In this document: positions 1-9,193 of the stretch, one piece after another
Numbering within the stretch: the first letter of the stretch is position 1
How the letters are laid out: every line of letters starts with the position of its first letter
NCBI GenBank assembly: GCA_002305685.1
Contig: DBQB01000003.1
Span: forward strand, 58,626 to 122,625
Length of the DNA stretch: 64,000 nt
Direction: 5' to 3'
DNA from: Ruminococcaceae bacterium UBA1405
GTDB lineage: Bacteria; Bacillota; Clostridia; Oscillospirales; Ruminococcaceae
The notes under the pieces: model-generated
The model's database searches: none
What the model was told of the DNA's origin: nothing
Seen by the model: the letters and a program-made list of their open reading frames with translations, nothing else
Program-made: the position numbers and the translations under genes

Positions 1-1161
1 ATCCAGCACCTCCCCGGCAAAAAACAATCCGTCCAACAGTTTGGACTGCATTGTTGCCGGGTTCACCTGGGTTACCTGAACCCCGCCGCTGGTGACGATG
101 GCCTCCTCGATGGGAGAAAAAGCCACCGGCTGCAGCGTGAAAGCCTTGATGCAGCTGACCAGCGCCATACGCTGTTCCCGGGTAATCTGGTTGACCTTGG
201 TCTGCGGCGGGATCCCGCTTCGGGCCACCATCACCGGGATCATCTTTGCGGGCAGCAGCGCTCCCAGGGCATTGATGAGATCCTTGTTCAGATTGGCCTC
301 AAAATCCCGTAGAATACGGGCGTCCAGCTGATGGGGCTGAAGCGCCGGTTTGAGATCGATGGACAGCGTATAATCCGGAAATCTCTGATAATCCAGATGG
401 GCAGAGGCGGAGAGTACCAGCGGTCCGGATACCCCAAAATGGGTAAACAGCATCTCCCCCAACTCGGAAAACACCGGTTTTTTCTTCTTGCGGTCCAACA
501 GAGAAAGGGTAACATTCTTCAGGGAAAGCCCCATCATCACCGGGCAATCCCGTCCCGCCACCAACATCGGCACCAGCGAAGGGTGGGGCGGGACAATCTC
601 ATGCCCCGCCTGCCGAGCCAGACGGTATCCGTCCCCGGTGGAACCGGTGAGGGGATAGCTCATCCCGCCGGTGGCCACCACCACCGAAGGAGCCGAGATA
701 ACCCTTCCGTCCTCCAAAAGCACCCCTTGCAGCTTTGCATCCTGTATCACAAGGTCGGTGCAGCGTCCCTGCACCATTTGGCAGCCGCCTTTTTTGACAA
801 ACGCCGTCAGGGCGTCCACAATATCCACCGCTTTGTCGGAGCAGGGAAAAACCCGGTTGCCCCGTTCGGTCTTTAACGGCACCCCCAGATCTGTAAACCA
901 CTGCATGGTATCCGCTGTCGAAAATGCGTGAATGGCACTGTAAAGGAACCGGCCATTACGCTTCACCATGCGGATAAAGGTGTCGTTATCACAGTTGTTG
1001 GTCACATTGCAGCGGCCTTTACCGGTGATCATCACCTTGCGGGCGGGACGGGCATTTCGCTCCACCACCGCCACCGAAAGGCCTCGGGCGGCGGCAAACC
1101 CGGCGCAGCACATCCCGGCCGCACCGCCTCCCACTACAATCGCGTCAAATGTTTCCGACAT
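1..1161 (-). CDS. BaiN-like NAD(P)/FAD-dependent oxidoreductase (3' end cut by window edge)
   Basis: This is a flavoprotein of the HI0933/BaiN family, cytosolic oxidoreductases with a Rossmann FAD-binding fold. About 387 codons are visible and the C-terminus runs off the left edge. The N-terminus carries the dinucleotide-binding motif VVGGGAAG (about residues 8-15), followed by TGKGRCN, which is typical of the family, and near the cut end an FAGEVLD motif. The ATG at 1161 is preceded by GGAGGTAATT on the minus strand. It lies 39 bp downstream of the RpiR regulator and could be cotranscribed with it. Family members include bile-acid-modifying enzymes, but nothing here shows the substrate. The family call is secure; the reaction is unknown. 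Confidence 0.88.
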   Translation of the reverse strand, partial: MSETFDAIVVGGGAAGMCCAGFAAARGLSVAVVERNARPARKVMITGKGRCNVTNNCDNDTFIRMVKRNGRFLYSAIHAFSTADTMQWFTDLGVPLKTERGNRVFPCSDKAVDIVDALTAFVKKGGCQMVQGRCTDLVIQDAKLQGVLLEDGRVISAPSVVVATGGMSYPLTGSTGDGYRLARQAGHEIVPPHPSLVPMLVAGRDCPVMMGLSLKNVTLSLLDRKKKKPVFSELGEMLFTHFGVSGPLVLSASAHLDYQRFPDYTLSIDLKPALQPHQLDARILRDFEANLNKDLINALGALLPAKMIPVMVARSGIPPQTKVNQITREQRMALVSCIKAFTLQPVAFSPIEEAIVTSGGVQVTQVNPATMQSKLLDGLFFAGEVLD

Positions 1162-1200
1162 AATTACCTCCTGGAGAAAATATCAGGGAACCGCCTCGGT

Positions 1201-2070
1201 TCAGCGCTTGCCATCCACCTTCTCGTAGACGTTATATTCGTCCCAAATCTTTTCCAACCGTGCAAAGGTGTCGGCAATTTCCGCTTTCTTTTTCAGTCCC
1301 ACCGAGACAATCAGGGCGTTGATGATGCTCAGCGGCGCCACCAGCGAGTCCACAAAGGAGGCCATATCGCTTCTGGCCAGCAGCATCCGGTTGCTGTTCT
1401 CCGCGATGGGGGAAAGCCGGCTGTCGGTGATGGCAATCACCTTTGCACCGCGGTTGTGGCAGTATTGAGCCGCCTGCACCGTCTTTTGGGAATAGCGGGG
1501 AAAACTCATGGCAATAAAGACATCCTCCTTGCCGATGCGCAGAATCTGCTCAAACAATTCACTGGTGCTGGAGGTATCCACCAACACCACGTTATCGAAG
1601 ATATAATGAAAATAGGTGCTAAGAAAGACCGCCAGCGCAGAGGAGGAACGAACCCCCATGATATAAATCTTTTTGGCCGCAATGATATCGTCCACCGCAC
1701 CGTTAAAATCTTCCCGGGAGGTCTCCTCCAGGGTGCGGCGGATCTTTTCCACATCCATATTCAGCACCTTGGAGAGCACGTCGGAGGTACCCATCTGGTC
1801 GGTGGTAACCTCCATGCGCTGCACCGAGGTCAAGCGGTTGCGGATCATCTCCTGCAAGGCCCGCTGCAGCTGCGGATAACCGTCATAACCAATCTCAGAG
1901 GCGAACCGTACCACTGTGGATTCACTTACCCCTACCGTATTGCCCAGCTTCGAGGCGGTCATAAAGGCGGCCTTGTCATAATGATCTATAATAAACTGAC
2001 CGATCAGCCTTTGTCCTTTGGAAAAATCAGACATTCGGCTCTGTACCAGATGAATCAAATCTTTGTTCAT
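1201..2070 (-). CDS. MurR/RpiR family transcriptional regulator
   Basis: This is a sugar-phosphate-responsive DNA-binding regulator of 289 aa. The N-terminal HTH_6 domain occupies roughly residues 1-80 and contains VSESTVVRFA, a typical recognition helix. The C-terminal SIS domain (about 110-260) would bind a phosphosugar and has the IYIMGVRSSSA and VFIAMSFPRYS segments. The reading frame stays open to 2127, but the ATG at 2070 (MNKDLIHLV) has GGAGGAG 11 nt upstream, while the two earlier ATGs have poor sites. Family members often control amino-sugar or glycoside operons, so the GH2 gene nearby is a possible target; this is inference. Confidence 0.9.
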   Translation of the reverse strand: MNKDLIHLVQSRMSDFSKGQRLIGQFIIDHYDKAAFMTASKLGNTVGVSESTVVRFASEIGYDGYPQLQRALQEMIRNRLTSVQRMEVTTDQMGTSDVLSKVLNMDVEKIRRTLEETSREDFNGAVDDIIAAKKIYIMGVRSSSALAVFLSTYFHYIFDNVVLVDTSSTSELFEQILRIGKEDVFIAMSFPRYSQKTVQAAQYCHNRGAKVIAITDSRLSPIAENSNRMLLARSDMASFVDSLVAPLSIINALIVSVGLKKKAEIADTFARLEKIWDEYNVYEKVDGKR

Positions 2071-2282
2071 GCTATTATGCTCCTCCATTGCGTATCCCTG
2101 TGAAAACGCTTTTCTATTTCCTTCCATCGCTATTTCGTGGAGAGGAAACCGTACCTATATCTTAACTTGTTATCGCGCAAAAATCAAGGAAATATGCAGG
2201 AGTTCTTGAAAATCCTGCAAAAATCCAAAAAATAATATGATATTTCCCGGCCTTTGCAGGCAGATTTTTCTCCTGTGCGCAT

Positions 2283-2318
2283 AAAAAGCGGCCGGACGCC
2301 GTCGCCGCGCCCGACCGC
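2283..2318 (-). terminator. Rho-independent terminator after the aldo/keto reductase gene
   Basis: On the minus strand an 8-bp GC stem (GCGGTCGG paired with CCGGCCGC, one G-T pair) is followed by TTTTT. It lies about 40 bp past the stop of the aldo/keto reductase and separates that unit from the RpiR unit. Confidence 0.75.
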
Positions 2319-2358
2319 AAAATCGTTTACTGATTAGGGCTGTTCTTGAGACAGATCC

Positions 2359-3432
2359 TCAATATCTGCGCATATTGGCGGCCTGTTTCATCAGCTCCGG
2401 TACAGGAAGGTTAAAGGGGCAACGCTGCACACAGGCGCCGCAGGCCACACAGTTGGTGGGCAGCTGATCGTCCGGGACCTTCTCCTTATATTCGGTGGCG
2501 ATGCTGTGCATCTGGGCCCAGTTGTTGCCGTTAAAGACCTCCCAGCGTCCCAGCAGCGCCAACACGGTGGGGATGGGAATGCCCTTGGGACAGGGCAGAC
2601 AATATCCGCAGCCGCGGCAGTAGTTGCGGCCCCGAATGCTGATGCGGCCCATCAGCTCCTTGCGCTCCTCCTCGCTCATCTCAAGGGGAGCGGAAGCCAC
2701 CGCCAGCGCCTCCGCCACGTGCTCCGGTTTTTCCATACCCGGAATCACGGTAGAAACCTGCTTGTTGGATGCGGCAAACCGCAGGCATTCCGCCGCCGTC
2801 ACCGAAAAGCCCATCTGCGCGCTCTTTTCCGGGGTCAGCACACCGCCGCCCAGCGGTTTCATAACGATAACGCCCATATCCAGCTCCACCGCCAAGGGGA
2901 TCAGCGTCTCCTCCAGCTCCGGGTTGATGGGGTTGTAAGCCAGCATCACCGCTTCAAAATAACCGGAACGCATCATCTCCTCTCCAATGACGGCGTCATG
3001 GGTGGAGCAACAGATATGACGTATCATCCCTTTGTCCTTGAGCTCTCTCATATAATCCAGCACCCCATTGGTGCGCACCTTATCCCAGTTGGCCCGGGTA
3101 CTGACGTCATGGACAAAAAGGATGTCCAGATAATCGGTCTGCAGATTCCGCATGGTGGTGGCGAAATCTTCCTGAAACTGGGAGAGCTCCCGGCGGATAA
3201 TCTTGCTGGAGAGAATCATCTTATCCCGGATACCCAACTGACGGATGGCTTCCCCCAGACGCACCTCGCTCAGGCCATAGCCCCGCGCAGTATCTATGTA
3301 GTTAATACCGCCCTCATAGGCTTGTTTGACCAGCTGCGTTACCAGTTCCTGATCCAGATTTCCCAACCGGATCCCGCCAAAAGCGATGGCGGAAACCTGC
3401 AACTGTGTTTTTCCCAATCTGCGATATTCCAT
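2359..3432 (-). CDS. Aldo/keto reductase with C-terminal ferredoxin-like 4Fe-4S domain
   Basis: This 357-aa protein joins an NAD(P)H-dependent aldo/keto reductase barrel (about residues 1-270) to a bacterial-type 4Fe-4S domain (about 275-350). The catalytic tetrad is visible: Asp and Tyr in YIDTARGYG, Lys in LSSK and His in FVHD. Two cysteine clusters, CRGCGYCLPCP and CVACGACVQRCP, could hold two clusters. GGAGGAGACAGATT precedes the ATG. The GH2 glycosidase gene ends 51 bp upstream with no terminator between them, so the two are probably cotranscribed and this enzyme may act on the released sugar or aglycone (inference). A second, degenerate homologue lies at 62691-63815. Confidence 0.92.
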   Translation of the reverse strand: MEYRRLGKTQLQVSAIAFGGIRLGNLDQELVTQLVKQAYEGGINYIDTARGYGLSEVRLGEAIRQLGIRDKMILSSKIIRRELSQFQEDFATTMRNLQTDYLDILFVHDVSTRANWDKVRTNGVLDYMRELKDKGMIRHICCSTHDAVIGEEMMRSGYFEAVMLAYNPINPELEETLIPLAVELDMGVIVMKPLGGGVLTPEKSAQMGFSVTAAECLRFAASNKQVSTVIPGMEKPEHVAEALAVASAPLEMSEEERKELMGRISIRGRNYCRGCGYCLPCPKGIPIPTVLALLGRWEVFNGNNWAQMHSIATEYKEKVPDDQLPTNCVACGACVQRCPFNLPVPELMKQAANMRRY

Positions 3433-3483
3433 AATCTGTCTCCTCCGTTTCTTGAATAGATGGATAAAAAATCGGCCAAATCT

Positions 3484-5805
3484 CTAAGAAAATACCTGTA
3501 TCTGCGCCATGGCGGGGGAGACGGACGTGCCGCTTTCAGCAAACACCTTGATACTTCCCGGTGTTCCGTCCAACCGAACCAACACTGTGGCACATCCCCG
3601 ATACAGCGGGATAGAATTCTGATCATACCGCTCTTCCCCCATCAGTTCGCCGTTGTCCACCGCAGCCAGCCGTCCCGGGCCTTCCACCCGGAAACACACC
3701 CGTATCCTTGGATGAAAGCATCGATTGCCCTGCTGGTCGACGGCATGGACCCGCAGCAGCAGGGTATATCCCTTCTCCGCAGGAGCCTTTCTGAGCGGCG
3801 TCTCGAATACAAACCCCGCAACAGGGCCGGGGGTCACCGTCACCTGGCGGCAGACCTCCTTTCCCCCACAAATGCCCACTACCTCTACCCGTCCGCTTTG
3901 ATAGGGCAGGAACCCGGCAATCAGGCGATTGGGGCAGCTTTTCGGCTCCGGAAGATAGTAACGCGTCCCATTGAGGTACAGCTCAACCTGTTCACAGTTG
4001 CTGGAAATCACGTAAGGGATCACCGCTTTATGGATTTGTGGAAAATCCCAATGATCGGCGTACATGGGAATATCCCACATCTCTTTGACCCCTTCATCGG
4101 GGAGGGAGGTATCCAGCACCGAAAAGTGTACCATCGGATCATCGCTCCAATAGCTTTGCATCATATAATAGCTGGGACGCCGGTCGCCGGTAGTGCGTAT
4201 CAGCGAACCACCCCAACCTTTTGAGGGATATCCCACCGATTCTCCCAGATAATCAAATCCCGTCCAGATAAAACCTCCGATCACATAGTCATAATAGAAC
4301 GGCACCAGCGCCGGCACAGAGCAGTCAAAATTCTTCATTTGATCCCTGCGTCCCATAAAATACTGGTATATTTCAGTGCCTAAAATCAGCTTATCGGGAA
4401 AACGCAGATGCATCTGCTGGTACCAAGGTTCCTGATAATTACAGCAGAGGATGTCTACCCAACGAGCAATCTCTGCCACCCGCTGCATCCGCTCCTCCAC
4501 ATCATAAATCTCGGTGTCGGAAACTTCGTCTACAAACTGCTGGATATCGGCAACCCGACGGGCGTCCACACCGCTCTCCCGTTTGAAGTGAGGGTTGAGC
4601 GCCACACTGACCGGACGGGTGTCGTCAAGCGTCAACAGATATTCTCTCAGCATCCGAAGCAGCCGGATCATTGAGGGCTGACCTTGATTTTCCACTTCAT
4701 TTCCCAGCCCCCAGATCACAACGCTGGGACGATTGCGGTCCCGCAGTACCATGGCGGAAAGATCCTTGCGCCACTGGGTATCAAAATACCGACCATAGAG
4801 GCCGCTCTGCCATTTGTCAAAGCATTCCTCATAAACATAAAATCCCATCTCGTCGCATAGATCCAAAAATTCCTCCGCAAACAGATGATGGGCCAAACGC
4901 AGGGCGTTACAGCCCGCCTCCTTGAGATCTTCCAATCGCTCCCGCCACAGTTCCGGATGAAATGCATTTCCCAGCGGAGCAAAATCCTGATGTATGCAAA
5001 CCCCCTTGAGTTTTACCTTTTCTCCGTTTACCAGCATCCCCTGCTCAGAATCAAAAACAATCTCCCGAAGGCCGATCTGCATCGAAATTTGATCCATTGG
5101 CTGGGCATCCTGCAGCAGAGTAAGGGTTAGGGTATATCGATACGGGGTTTGAGCGCTCCAAAGTTTGGGGTGTTCCACCACAAAATGGAGTTTCCCGTCC
5201 TCTCCAGATCTTTGCTGTAACTGGACATCCTCCCCCTGGAGCATCCCCAGCAGTTCCCCTGCTTCCCCGCCATCCACCGTAACGGCGGCAGTATTCCCCT
5301 TAAGGTGGGTCTGCACACGAATCTGCTGCGGATCCAGATGTCTTTGGGGCAGCGCCATCCATCTTACCCGGCGATAAATCCCGGCAGGGCTGAGCCAACG
5401 GTCAGCCGGAATCTGGGAATTGTCCGCCTTTACCAGCAGCGTATTCTCTCCTGGCTGGATCGCATCGGTAATTTCCACACGAAAAGGGGTATATCCATAC
5501 AAGTTTTCCCCAACCTGCACCCCGTTGACCCAGACCGTGCTACATTCATACACACCGCCAAAATCCAGATAATAACGGTATCCTTCCATTTTAGCATCCA
5601 GCAAAAATTTATTGCGATACCAGAGAACGCCGAACCGGTTCCGATATCCCTGTGCTCCCGCCTGAGGCATGGTGCGGGAAAACGGGGCTTCCACCGCCCA
5701 ATCGTGGGGCAGCTCCACCGCATGAAATGCATCCTGCTGCGGCAGCTGCTCGCCCATAGCAAAATACCATCCATCCATCAACGGACGGACGATTCTTTCC
5801 AACAT
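3484..5805 (-). CDS. Glycoside hydrolase family 2 protein (beta-galactosidase/beta-glucuronidase type)
   Basis: This 773-aa retaining beta-glycosidase has the GH2 order of an N-terminal sugar-binding jelly roll (about 1-170), an Ig-like domain, a TIM barrel (about 270-570) and C-terminal beta domains. The barrel contains VIWGLGNEVE, with the acid/base Glu near residue 368, and LGTEIYQY, with the likely nucleophile Glu near 475. GFIWTGFDYLGE after it is also characteristic. There is no signal peptide, so it should act in the cytoplasm on imported oligosaccharides or glycosides. GGAGG lies 8 nt before the ATG at 5805. Sugar specificity cannot be read from the sequence. Confidence 0.93.
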   Translation of the reverse strand: MLERIVRPLMDGWYFAMGEQLPQQDAFHAVELPHDWAVEAPFSRTMPQAGAQGYRNRFGVLWYRNKFLLDAKMEGYRYYLDFGGVYECSTVWVNGVQVGENLYGYTPFRVEITDAIQPGENTLLVKADNSQIPADRWLSPAGIYRRVRWMALPQRHLDPQQIRVQTHLKGNTAAVTVDGGEAGELLGMLQGEDVQLQQRSGEDGKLHFVVEHPKLWSAQTPYRYTLTLTLLQDAQPMDQISMQIGLREIVFDSEQGMLVNGEKVKLKGVCIHQDFAPLGNAFHPELWRERLEDLKEAGCNALRLAHHLFAEEFLDLCDEMGFYVYEECFDKWQSGLYGRYFDTQWRKDLSAMVLRDRNRPSVVIWGLGNEVENQGQPSMIRLLRMLREYLLTLDDTRPVSVALNPHFKRESGVDARRVADIQQFVDEVSDTEIYDVEERMQRVAEIARWVDILCCNYQEPWYQQMHLRFPDKLILGTEIYQYFMGRRDQMKNFDCSVPALVPFYYDYVIGGFIWTGFDYLGESVGYPSKGWGGSLIRTTGDRRPSYYMMQSYWSDDPMVHFSVLDTSLPDEGVKEMWDIPMYADHWDFPQIHKAVIPYVISSNCEQVELYLNGTRYYLPEPKSCPNRLIAGFLPYQSGRVEVVGICGGKEVCRQVTVTPGPVAGFVFETPLRKAPAEKGYTLLLRVHAVDQQGNRCFHPRIRVCFRVEGPGRLAAVDNGELMGEERYDQNSIPLYRGCATVLVRLDGTPGSIKVFAESGTSVSPAMAQIQVFS

Positions 5806-5894
5806 CGTTCTGCCTCCTTCCCCAGTACAGGTCTCTGCGATATGCTGCCTTTATCATAGCATACGATGGTAAAAACCACAACCTCCGCCGGGAA

Positions 5895-5924
5895 CAAAAA
5901 AGCACGGACCTGAAAGGTCCGCGC
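5895..5924 (-). terminator. Rho-independent terminator of spoVG
   Basis: On the minus strand GCGCGGACCT pairs with AGGTCCGTGC around a 3-nt loop and is followed by TTTTTTG. It starts about 13 bp past the spoVG stop codon. Confidence 0.85.
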
Positions 5925-5937
5925 GGTGAGGATATTT

Positions 5938-6282
5938 TTAATGGTAGATGGTGCTTCTGGCGGCAGGAATGTCGGGGGCGCCAACGGTGGTTTCCAGTTC
6001 CCTGGCACCGTTTTGCAGCTGCTGTCCCGAGATATAATTTTTATAACAGCTGAGCACTGCATCCTCCAGTTCTCTGCGGGCTTGGGGGGAGATGGGATGG
6101 GCAATATCCCGATAGATTCCGTTTTCATCCCTGCGGCTGGGCATGGCCACAAACAGCCGCTGAGGCCCCTCGATCACCTTGATGTCGTGAATGGCCAGAT
6201 CGTTGTCAACGGTGACCGACACCACTGCCCGAAGACGGGCGTCCTGATAGGTTCTTCTGATTCTGATATCTGTGATATTCAT
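5938..6282 (-). CDS. spoVG: Septation/regulatory protein SpoVG
   Basis: SpoVG is a small RNA- and DNA-binding regulator that in Firmicutes affects septation, sporulation and capsule or virulence genes. The 114-aa protein begins MNITDIRIRR, and contains LRAVVSVTVD, IHDIKVIEG and FVAMPSRRDENG, the conserved core of the family. Following the core is the usual DIAHPISPQAR stretch. The frame is open to 6393, but the ATG at 6282 is where homology starts; GGAGG lies 14 nt upstream, which is rather far. The tail after about residue 90 is variable in the family. It is monocistronic, divergent from murC, and ends at a strong terminator. Confidence 0.95.
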   Translation of the reverse strand: MNITDIRIRRTYQDARLRAVVSVTVDNDLAIHDIKVIEGPQRLFVAMPSRRDENGIYRDIAHPISPQARRELEDAVLSCYKNYISGQQLQNGARELETTVGAPDIPAARSTIYH

Positions 6283-6420
6283 GGCAGTACAGCAATCCTC
6301 CTTGATGTTTCCTGGTTTGATGATCGGTCCGGTGATGATACCGGTGTACTGGTAGTATGTACCGCTGTATCCAGAATATGCACCCCAGCACAAAATCCTA
6401 TGGCACAGCGGAAAAAGGTG

Positions 6421-6449
6421 TTTATTTTATAGCGGCGACGCAATATAAT
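6421..6449 (+). promoter_or_regulatory. Predicted sigma-A promoter of murC
   Basis: A perfect TATAAT (6444-6449) has a weak -35, TTTATT, 17 nt upstream. It reads towards murC, about 105 bp before the murC start. Confidence 0.5.
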
Positions 6450-6555
6450 ATAGGAGTAGAAAGCTGAGGAAAGGCAGCAAACATCCGGCTGCGAGATTGG
6501 ATCGCCCCGCCTTTCCTCAGGACCGATATTGGAAAATCACCGGGAGGTTATCAAT

Positions 6556-7989
6556 ATGCAACCACATCACGCCACCGCTGTTGAGAAAGGGATTCTCAGC
6601 GGGAAAAAACATCTGCATTTCATTGGGATCGGCGGTTCCGGAATGTTCCCCATCGTCCAGATCCTTCACAAAAAAGGATATATCATCACCGGTTCGGACA
6701 ACAACGAGAGCGATATTCTGAAGATGGAGCGGGCTATGGGGCTCACTGTCTCGCTGGGACACAAGGCGGAGAATGTTGTCGGGGCGGACCTGGTGGTGTA
6801 CAGCGCCGCCATCTTTCAGGACAACTGTGAGCTTACCTATGCCCGGGAGCACAATATCCCCACGGTGGAGCGCTCGGTGATGTTGGGAGCCATCTCCGAC
6901 AGCTTTGAAAACGCCATCTGCATCAGCGGCACCCACGGGAAAACCACCACCACCTCGCTGCTCACCTCCATTCTCATCGACTGCGGACAGGATCCCAGCG
7001 CCGTGATCGGCGGAAAACTGCCCAAAATCGGTGGTTACGGCTGCGTTGGGGAACGGGACCTGTTTGTCTGTGAAGCCTGTGAATTTGTGGACACCTTTTT
7101 GCATCTCTCACCGGACATCGCCGTAATCCTCAACATCGACGACGATCATCTGGATTATTTTAAGACCATGGAGAATCTGAAGCATTCCTTCCACAAGTTT
7201 GCCTCCATGGCTTCCCGTCTGGTCATCTACAACGGGGACGACGCCAACACCCGCGACGCGATGGAGGGAATTGAAACCCGCCGCATCACCTTTGGCCTGG
7301 GGCCGCACAACGATTACTTTGCCACCGATCTGAAGCTGCACGACGGGGTCAATTTCCAGTATACCCTGCACCATCGCGGGCAGCCGCAGGGGACCATCGT
7401 CCTCTCCATCCCTGGACGCCACAACGTCCTCAACTCCCTGGCAGCCATCGCCGCTGCCCACGAGATGGGAATTTCATTTTCTCAGATTTCGGGATGTATC
7501 GGCGACTTCCGGGGAGCCGGACGCCGCTTCGAGATTCTGGAGCAGGTGGACGGGGTTACCTTTGCGGACGATTATGCCCACCATCCCACAGAACTGAAAG
7601 CCACCCTGGAAACTGCCAAGCAGATGGATTTCAAGCGGGTCTGGGCGGTATTCCAGCCCTTCACCTACTCCCGCACCGCCATGCTGCTGGAGGATTTCGC
7701 CCAGGTGCTCTCCATTGCAGACCGGGTGGTGCTCTCGGAGATTATGGGCAGCCGGGAGAAAAACACCTATCATATCTACAGCGCCGATCTGGCCGCGAAG
7801 ATTCGAGGATGCAGCTGGTTTACCACCTTTGAGGAGATTGCCGAGTATATGGCCCGGGAGGTTCGTCCCGGGGATCTGGTAATTACCCTGGGGTGCGGGG
7901 ATATCTACAAATGTGCCCGCATGATGATTGCCAAACGAAAGGCGCTTTCCGCGGCTTCCAAACCGCAGGAGGACGCCAAAACCCTATAA
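6556..7989 (+). CDS. murC: UDP-N-acetylmuramate--L-alanine ligase MurC
   Basis: MurC adds L-alanine to UDP-MurNAc using ATP, the first amino-acid step of peptidoglycan precursor synthesis in the cytoplasm. The 477-aa protein has the N-terminal UDP-binding GIGGSGM, the ATP P-loop SGTHGKTTTTS (about residue 105), NIDDDHLDYF in the central domain and FADDYAHHPTE in the C-terminal domain. The length is normal. The frame also has a TTG at 6529, but the ATG at 6556 is preceded by GGGAGG at the right distance. A polysaccharide deacetylase gene follows after 28 bp, probably in the same transcript. Confidence 0.96.
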   Translation: MQPHHATAVEKGILSGKKHLHFIGIGGSGMFPIVQILHKKGYIITGSDNNESDILKMERAMGLTVSLGHKAENVVGADLVVYSAAIFQDNCELTYAREHNIPTVERSVMLGAISDSFENAICISGTHGKTTTTSLLTSILIDCGQDPSAVIGGKLPKIGGYGCVGERDLFVCEACEFVDTFLHLSPDIAVILNIDDDHLDYFKTMENLKHSFHKFASMASRLVIYNGDDANTRDAMEGIETRRITFGLGPHNDYFATDLKLHDGVNFQYTLHHRGQPQGTIVLSIPGRHNVLNSLAAIAAAHEMGISFSQISGCIGDFRGAGRRFEILEQVDGVTFADDYAHHPTELKATLETAKQMDFKRVWAVFQPFTYSRTAMLLEDFAQVLSIADRVVLSEIMGSREKNTYHIYSADLAAKIRGCSWFTTFEEIAEYMAREVRPGDLVITLGCGDIYKCARMMIAKRKALSAASKPQEDAKTL

Positions 7990-8017
7990 ACGCCAAAAAG
8001 AAAGGATGTCTCGCATT

Positions 8018-8830
8018 ATGAACACCATCTATCATTGCTTCCCCGGCGGCGCTTTCAAGGTTTTGACCATGAGCTATGACGACGGCACCATTGCCGACCG
8101 CCATCTGATCTCCATCTTCAACAAATATGGCATCAAAGGTACCTTCCACATCAACGGCGGCCTGTTGGGAACCAAAGCCGCCAGAGAGCGCATCCCTGCC
8201 AGTGAGATGCAGCAGCTGTATCAGGGCCACGAAATCTCCTGCCATACCCTCACCCACCCCACCATCGCCCGCTGCCCGCTGCCCATGGTAGCCCAGCAGG
8301 TGCTGGAGGACCGCCGGATTCTGGAGGAGATCGCCGGTTATCCGGTGCGGGGCCTGAGCTATCCCAACGGCTCCTACAGCAAGGAGATTGTGGATATGCT
8401 CCCGGCTCTGGGCATCGAATATTCCCGGGTGGTGGGAAACACCGACGGCTTTGCCATGCCGGAGGATTTTCTGCGCTGGACCTCCACCTGCCATCACAAC
8501 CACAACCTGCTCCAGCTGGGCAAACAGTTCCTGGGGCTGGAGAAAAAACAATACCTGTTCATGATGTATGTCTGGGGTCACAGCTATGAGTTTGACAACG
8601 ACAACAACTGGGATCTGATGGAACAGTTCTGCCAGATGATGTCCAACCAGCCCAACATCTGGTATGCCACCAACATCCAGATTGTGGACTATATGAACGC
8701 CCTCAAACAGCTGCGCTTCACCGCCGACGGAAGCACCGTACATAATCCCAGCGCTTCCCCGGTATGGCTGAGCATCAACAACGACGCCATTGTCAAGGTG
8801 GATGGCGGCGAAACCAAAAAGCTTTATTGA
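8018..8830 (+). CDS. Polysaccharide deacetylase family (CE4) protein
   Basis: This 270-aa protein is a NodB-like carbohydrate esterase 4 domain with little else. The metal- and catalysis-related motifs are MSYDDG (motif 1), SCHTLTHP (motif 2, His ligands HxxxHP form) and LSYPNGSYS (motif 3). It has no signal peptide or membrane segment, so unlike secreted peptidoglycan deacetylases it probably acts in the cytoplasm, or belongs to the subgroup that acts on small amidated or acetylated sugars. The ATG at 8018 has AAAGG 12 nt upstream. It follows murC closely, but a role in cell-wall modification is only suggested by that position. Confidence 0.85.
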   Translation: MNTIYHCFPGGAFKVLTMSYDDGTIADRHLISIFNKYGIKGTFHINGGLLGTKAARERIPASEMQQLYQGHEISCHTLTHPTIARCPLPMVAQQVLEDRRILEEIAGYPVRGLSYPNGSYSKEIVDMLPALGIEYSRVVGNTDGFAMPEDFLRWTSTCHHNHNLLQLGKQFLGLEKKQYLFMMYVWGHSYEFDNDNNWDLMEQFCQMMSNQPNIWYATNIQIVDYMNALKQLRFTADGSTVHNPSASPVWLSINNDAIVKVDGGETKKLY

Positions 8831-9193
8831 GCCTTTTTGTCCCCGTGCCGCCGACAAGCGGCGGCACGAGGATTGCCGATTGGTTCTGTTTGGTTCTGTC
8901 TGCAAAATATCCACCTTTATTTTAGGAAATTATCACAAATTGCAAAAGTTTCGGCTATGGAATTGATGGAAAACCATTGATTTTTACGCCGGATTCATGT
9001 ATCATTATTATAATGTCAACATTTCTTCGCTAAACTATTATTGAAATCTTCCTCTCCCCCAGGGAAAAGAGAGAAAATTCCGTTTTAGTGAACCGGACAG
9101 AAATGGGCTTCCACCTTGGAGCGAGGATCTCCCCGTGGAGCCATCATATTTTTTCAGTGGCGCAGCCACCGTCAAATTAGGAGGAACATACAT
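8831..9193 (+). other. Intergenic region with hairpins before the flavodoxin gene
   Basis: This 363-bp gap has no gene. A 9-bp GC-rich stem at 8844-8868 (CGTGCCGCC with GGCGGCACG) closes the deacetylase unit but lacks a T run. A possible promoter is TTTACG and TATTAT spaced 17 nt, near 8985-9013. The last 90 bp fold into two more hairpins: 9106-9142 (GGCTTCCAC with GTGGAGCC), followed after 6 nt by TTTTTT, and 9157-9169 (GTGGC with GCCAC). They make a structured 5' leader of unknown type. Confidence 0.45.

Noticed and set aside
928..2103. Plus-strand frame of 391 codons
   Set aside because: It covers parts of two minus-strand genes with clear domains and has no protein-like motifs.
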